A stretch of 64,000 nt of DNA from Perilla frutescens (taxonomy: Eukaryota; Streptophyta; Magnoliopsida; Lamiales; Lamiaceae), in contig BRKX01000018.1 in assembly GCA_026008535.1 (NCBI GenBank), positions 19,910,088-19,974,087 of the forward strand. Direction: 5' to 3'. The notes beneath the pieces were generated by a model. It had not been told where the DNA came from, ran no database searches, and was given only the letters and a program-made list of their open reading frames with translations. Positions within the stretch are counted from its first letter, which is position 1. Each line of letters opens with the position of its first letter. A program made the translations under genes and the position numbers. Positions 58,083 through 64,000 of this stretch are shown one piece after another.

Positions 58083-59324
58083 TGTTGATAAGAGTTGAAG
58101 AAGGATTTAATTAGGCTCTTGGGCTCAATTAAATACTTAATTAAATGATCAAAGCCCGTAAAAATTCGAAGTCCGGTGCGAAATACACTTGGGTCAACCC
58201 GGAAAGTGTCGGTCAACCTAAGCTAGTGCAAATTGTGAAAGCCTGGGTCGACCCTATGTAAAAAATGGCCCTCTGGGTCGACTGAAATGGTTGGGTCGAC
58301 CCATGTGCTCGGGTCCACGGGATATACGATTTTTATCTCCAATTCAGGATTTAAAACCTACATATAAAAGTCTCTATGTTGATACACGAGAGAAAAGAAC
58401 CCATGTGCATTAAAGAGACATAAGAAAGAAGAGAGAAGAGAGAAGAGAAAAGAAAGACGAGGGTTGTCCATCTACTCAGGAGGAGGTGACAAGGTTGCTA
58501 GAAATTGGGTGCCATATCGAACACAATAGAGATAACTGGATTCCACCATGTTTACAGTTTTATCTATTGAATTTTTTATGAACACTTATACTCTAGTTTT
58601 GGTTGTTTACTTAATTATGTCTAGCTAAATCCATAGATAGGTTTTAGGGATTGAATGTTTTGGATTTTATTAATATTATTTGATTACTTTCTTCTTGTTA
58701 TTTCTCGGGGCTTAATTTCTATGAGTTTATTTATATCTTGTATGAATACTTGATCATCATATGTGCATGTTAGTCGATTAGTTTGATGGACTCACTGGAT
58801 AAGAATTAATTGATAGAAACATAGAATTCAGATTATGTATGTTTGGAAGAACCAACCAGTGAACAAGTATTACATAGGGTTTAATAAATCTTCGTGTGCT
58901 TGATTGTGAATGATGATATGTGTGAAGAACCGACCAAGTGAAGTGTCTGCTCATTATGTCTGTGTTATGGTCTATGCATCAATAAGCAGTCTGATAACAA
59001 ACCAGTGATTGTCCATCATTGATAAATTAAAGACTAAAGTCGGATTGCTAGATTCAATGAATATAAATAAATGAGACAATAATCCAGTTTCCCTAAAACC
59101 TAGGTTTTTTTTCCCATTAATAAGTTTAAGTATTTAAATTTGTTTTTTTATTTGCTTTTAATTATTTCTCTTTACCTGTGCATTTAGTGTCTAGATATTA
59201 ATTAAGTACTTGTGTTTGAGAACATGAGTTGCAGTTTATATGGGATACGATACTCTTATTCACTTGTGTATTATAATAACACTGTGCACTTGCAGTCACT
59301 TATTTATTAATAAATATCGTGTCA
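58083..59324 (+). repeat. Truncated family A LTR, plus strand
   Basis: From AAGAGTTGAAGAAGG to the end AATATCGTGTCA it follows the family A LTR. It lacks about the first 190 bases and has no primer site after it. It includes GGTCGACCC motifs at 58245-58310 (some mutated to GGTCAACC). No target duplication is found, as expected for a truncated fragment. Confidence 0.7.
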
Positions 59325-62300
59325 CAAACATACCATATTCTTATGCTTAATCAGATGATGATGAGGTGACAATGGAGATGTTGATGATTATTATTTATTC
59401 CTTGTAAATACTTATTAATACTTTTTCTGATAAATTGATGTTACGTTTATGAATTCTGGAAAATTCTTTATTTCATGTCAATGATCTTGTGATATCTTTT
59501 TTAATGAACTTGTAACGCAATTCATTCCTCCCATAAATAGATAACACTTTTGTGAATTATTTTTTATACTTTTGTGCAATTTTTACTGATACTTTTTTTG
59601 ATATGTTGATGATACTTTTATGAATTCTGGAGTTGATTTTTTTAATTTTCTGATTCCTAAATTATGCAGGTTGATAATTTTCGATGTTTTGATGTGAGAG
59701 CCTTTCATATTTTGTTACATTTTAGTGGGGAATGATACCTTTTAGATATTTTATGATTTGGTTTATTATAAGGGTAGCCGCAACAGAACTTTTTATTTTA
59801 GTGTCATGTAGCTGGAACCCGGCTACCATGCAGTGTGGAAAACATAGTGGCAAGCTTCCAAGGAATGGGGTTCCCTGTTAGACATCCAATTTCTAATAGT
59901 GAAAGTGTATTATTCTTCTCTCTCTTTTGCTTCTCTTTCTCTTTCTTTTTCTCTCTCCTCCCATCTCTCCCACTTTCTTTCCATTCTCCCTCATGCGGCT
60001 CTATCTATCTCTATAAATAAATATATAATATTTTTTCTCTCTTTAATTATAAAATATTAGGAACTTAAATTAACACAAAAAATATACTTTAAACTTTAAA
60101 TTATGAAATATTATGAAAATTAAATTAAATTTATAGATAAATATTTAATCAATAATTTCTTACAAAATATAATATTACTAGATATCTTAATTTTAAAGGG
60201 CTATAACAAAAAAATATTTTGATGTCAATGTTATGATTTTTAATTTATGTGTTTATGTGCATAAATTTATTTTTTATGTCACTTTAATTTTTACAATTAT
60301 AATTTGAATTATTCTCTTAATAAATATCATGTACAAAAAAGAAAAACATATACACAATATAAATCATTACAAAATATTAAAAATACACTATTATAAATCT
60401 ACAAATAAACAAAGGACTGAATTATAATTTTACAAAACTTAAATAGTAGATGGGTATTGAAATAGTGTAAACTCATATTTGAGTTTTTTACTATTCATAA
60501 AAATAGCAAATACTCATTTTGAGTTTATAAATGAGTCTTGGTTGGAGTGAAAAGGTGACTGCAAAATAGGATATGGGTCTTGGTTGGAGATGGTCTAAAT
60601 GGGACCCTTTTAGAAGTTACTTTTTGGGTTTTGCATTGTGGAAAAATTATCTTAAAAGTTATTGGGGTTTAACTTTTGATGTAGCGCTGACGTGGCAATG
60701 AAAAGGTTGAAATTTTTGGGTTCTGGATTGCTACCACCCTAACGTTGTTGGTTGCTTGGATATATGTAAGAATTTTTAGTTGTTGGTGGTTTGTGTTGAA
60801 TATTGAATATGGCTTATGTTTGTTTTTTAAGGATGAATTGAAAATTCTGATTTTTAATATGTTACTAATATGAATTTAAATGTTTCTTAGTTTTCATGTT
60901 CATGCATTATTTTATTATGTCCAAACTTTAGTCATACAATTATACATGTTTTATGATTATTTGTAAAAGTTTTTGTCATTTGTTGGTCAAATATTATATA
61001 TGTTTTTTATGATTATAAAAAGTATCAAATTTCATGTAATATGATTGTAATTATAACTTTCTAAATATTCGGTGTTTATTAAACTTGTGTAATCAACAAT
61101 AATTAGATGACCGTAATATGTATTCATGAAATCCAATTAATTATCGCAAAAGTATCATGTATATAGTCTACAAGTATCATTTATCATACAGAAAAGTATC
61201 ATCTGAGTAAAACCAAATTATTAATCGATATGAGAAATGTATCACATATACATCTTACAAGTATCATATGTTATACAAATAAGTATCATCCAGTAAAAAA
61301 ATTAGAAGGTCATTTCTCTGATTTGACTTATCTACGGATATCGATAGGTGTTTATTTACAAATAAAAATATAAAAACAACAATATTTCATAATGTAATAG
61401 TTAATAATTCAAATCACATGATAATATTTCAAAATAATACAATCTCACCAACATCTTATTCCAATACAACTCTAAAATTATCCCAAAAAGTATATAAAAA
61501 ATGAAGAATCTTCACTCTAAAAATCTGCAAATAAAAACAAAAATTTGAGTTAGATATAAGAAAAATATTATGTAATAAACACGAAAGTATCACATATCAT
61601 GCTGAAATGTATCAACCTTATGATCATCTAAAATAATCAAGGGTTGGGAGTTCGGAGCCAAACTCATTCAACTGATGTTGATTGCTAAAATGACCAAGTG
61701 CTAGTTCTAACTCATTCATTTAAGCGAACATAATATTTTTGTACTATCTCACCAATATTGTTTGTCCTATGTGTATTTTTTTTAACACTTCATATATTAC
61801 TTCAAAAATATGTATCTTAAAACCAATCAGAGACTCTCTGGAGTTTAAAGTATCACCCGAGATATATAATAGTATTATTGAGAATATTAAAAAGTATCAC
61901 CAATTAAGTAATTTAAAATTTTTGTTTGAAATTATTTACCTTCATGTTGTATAACTATGTCTTTCATTGTAGAAATTGATTCATAGTAAAGTCATTGAGT
62001 ATCATAATAGCTTGTGCATCATCTCCCACATTCTCCTCAATTTAATTAAACTATTTTCTATGTTGGTCCTCAAATCAAAATATATGAAATTCTCACACAA
62101 ATTACCCAAATTTTTAAGAATACCCAAAAGTAATGGCAGAGCTCAAATTTACATACTAAAAAATTGCATAAAATTTGTGCGTGTTTATATGAATTTCTTC
62201 AATTTTTGTTGCAGTTAAGCTTACCTTCAAAAATTCAAGAACTGCAGGAAAATATGTTAAATTGTCGGCTACGGTGTTTTCACCATGGTTCAACGGCAAC

Positions 62301-62563
62301 AGTGAAGAGACCGGTAACATCGACAATCTTCTCATCGTGTGATATTAAATTGTGGGAGACGGTATCTTCACTGTTGTTCAATGACAATGACAAAGAGACC
62401 AACTGCAACGGTGATCTTCTCTTCACGTTGGTGAGTGGTGGACGTCGCCCAATAACGAGTTTTTTCTTTTGCTATGTTCTGATTTTTCCCTTTTTTTAGT
62501 TTAAGATTAGTATGAGTTTGACCAATCTCTAATGGATCTGATGGGTCAGGCCCATTAGTCTAT
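59325..62563. mobile_element. Right part of the old carrier DNA element
   Basis: AT-rich DNA with AAGTATCA motifs (61145-61290, 61585-61615, 61845-61905), a polypyrimidine tract (59911-59990) and a MITE-like stretch near 60520-60600 (GTCTTGGTTGGAG twice). Near the end two related units (about 62255-62335 and 62350-62435) share TCTTCAC and AGAGACC. The right terminus reads TGATGGGT...TGCACAGGA ending 62563, inverted relative to 19842. No transposase is recognised. Confidence 0.35.
59911..59990. repeat. Polypyrimidine (TCTTT)n tract
   Basis: About 80 bases of almost pure C/T on the plus strand. Confidence 0.85.
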
Positions 62564-62584
62564 GCACAGGAAACCAACTCATAT

Positions 62585-62690
62585 ATGTTATTATGAACGT
62601 ATTACTATACTAAAATGAACGAATAACACATGATATTATGAGTAAATTTACATGTTTTATGAATATTTTTTTTCTGCTATTATGAGTATA
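62585..62690. repeat. Dispersed ATGAACAT-rich repeat, right copy
   Basis: TATTATGAACGTATTACTAT, AAAATGAACGAATAACAC and GAGTAAATTTACATG follow the same order and orientation as 19690-19770. Confidence 0.5.
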
Positions 62691-63348
62691 TTTTTATCGA
62701 CAAAAAAATTGCATAAAAAAATACAGTGTGGATCTTAAATGAGAGAGTTCAACAAGATCGTTAATTTGATATGTGATTTGAGTAAATCGAATTAAAAATC
62801 ATGAAGTTGAGATTGTTTATGCTTTTTATAAAATTTCTCCTTTTTTTAAGTACTTTTTACAAAATTTCTTAAATATGCTTGAGACATCTTTTTGAGCGAA
62901 AAAAAAAAAACCTTCATGAGTTTTGAATCTAAATCATTGAAATTAAAATATTTTGTGATTAGATTTGTTTCCCCCATATGGAAAGAATTCTCACCTCAAC
63001 TATACTTATATAGTTATATATAAGGTTCTCACCCTAGCTAATCTAATTGGTACCTTCACTTTTGAGTTCTGAGGTTGGATGGAAAAAAAAAAAAAAATAA
63101 TAATAATAATAATGCGGGGATATTTTCGTCTGATTTTTTAGGGAAAAAAAGTGACGTCATGATAACCATCATGCTTCGGGGGTTGAGAAACTGATATTTA
63201 TGATATTTTATTTTATGGAAGCATCAAGCATGCGATGAATATGCATTTTTATGATATATTTTATTTTATTATTTAACAGATTGATTTCCGAGTGACAATT
63301 ATCATCTCATCCACAATAATAACAGACGCTCACCACCCAAGGTCCTAA

Positions 63349-63379
<31 letters not shown>
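62691..63379. other. Intergenic DNA and promoter of the downstream gene
   Basis: AT-rich, with an A-run plus (AAT)n repeat at about 63079-63113 and AAAAGTGACGTCATGATAAC at about 63148-63167. The latter contains the palindrome TGACGTCA, a bZIP-type site about 220 bases upstream of the start codon. A (CT)n tract fills 63352-63378 up to the ATG. No gene is seen in this stretch. Confidence 0.5.
63352..63378. repeat. (CT)n tract in 5' leader
   Basis: About 13 CT units end one base before the start codon of the plastid-targeted protein gene. Confidence 0.9.
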
Positions 63380-63381
<2 letters not shown>

Positions 63382-63766
63382 GGCTCTCGCCAGTAATAGC
63401 AGCAGGCGAATCCTGTGCAACGGGAAGCCATGGAGCGACGCCATGCCACCTTCATCTCCTTCATGGTCTCACCGTCCCAGAACATTACCTTTCACCGTCT
63501 CAGCAAATCCGAAGAAGCTCTCTTCCTCCTCTAAAACCGGGAGATTCGACAGTAAGAACCGCCGTAGCGGCCCCGTCATCACTAAGGAACAAGAACAAGC
63601 AGAAGAAGCTCTCCAAGGAAATGACGCTTCCGCTTCCGCTGCCGTTGATGATGGATTCGTGATGCCTGACCTCCCTGGAGATAAGCCCGACTTTTGGGAA
63701 GGTTCTCAGTGGGACGCTCTAGGCTTCTTCGTTCAATATATGTGGGCTTTCGGCATCGTTTTTGCG
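63380..63766 (+). CDS. Plastid-targeted single-helix membrane protein, first exon (gene continues past window)
   Basis: ATG 63380 opens a 129-codon exon ending in phase 0 at GCG|GTAATT. The first 40 or so residues are rich in Ser, Arg and Pro with no acids before FTVSANPKKL, a typical chloroplast transit peptide with a plausible cleavage near VSA. Then comes a basic/acidic linker (SKNRRSGPVITKEQEQAEEA) and a conserved end, PDFWEGSQWDALGFFVQYMW and AFGIVFA, which starts a transmembrane helix cut by the intron. I recognise the PDFWEG.QW..LGFFVQY.WAFG block as a conserved plant plastid protein but cannot name it, and its function is unknown to me. The remaining exons lie beyond 64000. The start is the only ATG giving the transit peptide. 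Confidence 0.8.
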
Positions 63767-64000
63767 GTAATTTATTGCCTTCATTTTTATTTATTTTTTT
63801 ATTTATTACGCTTTCGAATTCAAGTATATGCAACTCTCTATGTTGATTCACTGTGTGTCTGTTGATAGAAAATGCATACTGCTGCCTAGATTAATCGAGA
63901 ACTAGTGCTGTGGCTCTGGTAGCTCTTTTGTGAAGTTCATTGGAATATAGCCCTTTAATTTTACTGTCAGAAACCATATTAATTTTGATAAAATGTTATG
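63767..64000 (+). other. Start of intron 1 of the plastid protein gene
   Basis: T-rich sequence after the GTAATT donor. No acceptor and second exon are visible before the window ends. Confidence 0.6.

Noticed and set aside
58083..59324. Solo LTR
   Set aside because: About 190 bases of the LTR start are missing and no target duplication is found; it is a truncated fragment.

Overview
The window is nuclear DNA of a flowering plant, probably a eudicot. It has AT-rich intergenic DNA, GT-AG introns, long LTR retrotransposons nested in one another, hAT-type and MITE-like DNA elements, and three plant genes. I cannot name the species.

Layout. 1-4297: an antisense, decayed Ty1/copia element carrying two non-autonomous hAT-like insertions. 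4746-5245: a Mutator-like MITE with TTCGAA palindromes. 5413-13982: a complete 14-exon CCR4-like (EEP-family) deadenylase gene with one GC-AG intron and a 1.1-kb hAT derivative in intron 7. 13983-18339: intergenic DNA with a foldback MITE and microsatellites. 18340-18675: a single-exon NIMIN-type NPR1-interacting regulator. 19842-62563: about 43 kb of nested transposons. 63380 to past the end: the first exon of a plastid-targeted one-helix membrane protein.

The nested block can be read in layers. The oldest layer is a DNA element of about 4.5 kb whose halves lie at 19842-20438 and 57399-62563. It was split by an Athila-like Ty3/gypsy element (family A): its LTR starts at 20439, an LTR end lies at 57393, and both borders carry ATATC. 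Inside are family A copies in both orientations (minus 21453-45253, plus 45254-49695) forming a large inverted repeat. A CRM/Reina-like chromovirus (22218-30383, TSD AGAAA) and a complete non-coding LARD (32862-38465, TSD ATTGG) sit in the minus copy. A related family D fragment (51200-57075) sits in the plus 3' LTR. Families A and D keep an accessory ORF upstream of the 3' LTR, a polypurine-like tract 1.4-1.5 kb before the LTR, and a GTCCAAAGAGCCGA-type block 361-368 nt before the LTR.

The three host genes are unrelated and independently transcribed: mRNA decay, salicylate/NPR1 signalling and a plastid membrane protein. No catalytic novelty was found. The most notable observations are the reconstructed nesting, the conserved non-coding signals shared by diverged retroelement families, the head-to-head inverted repeat, and the accessory ORF whose frame is interrupted only by TGA codons.
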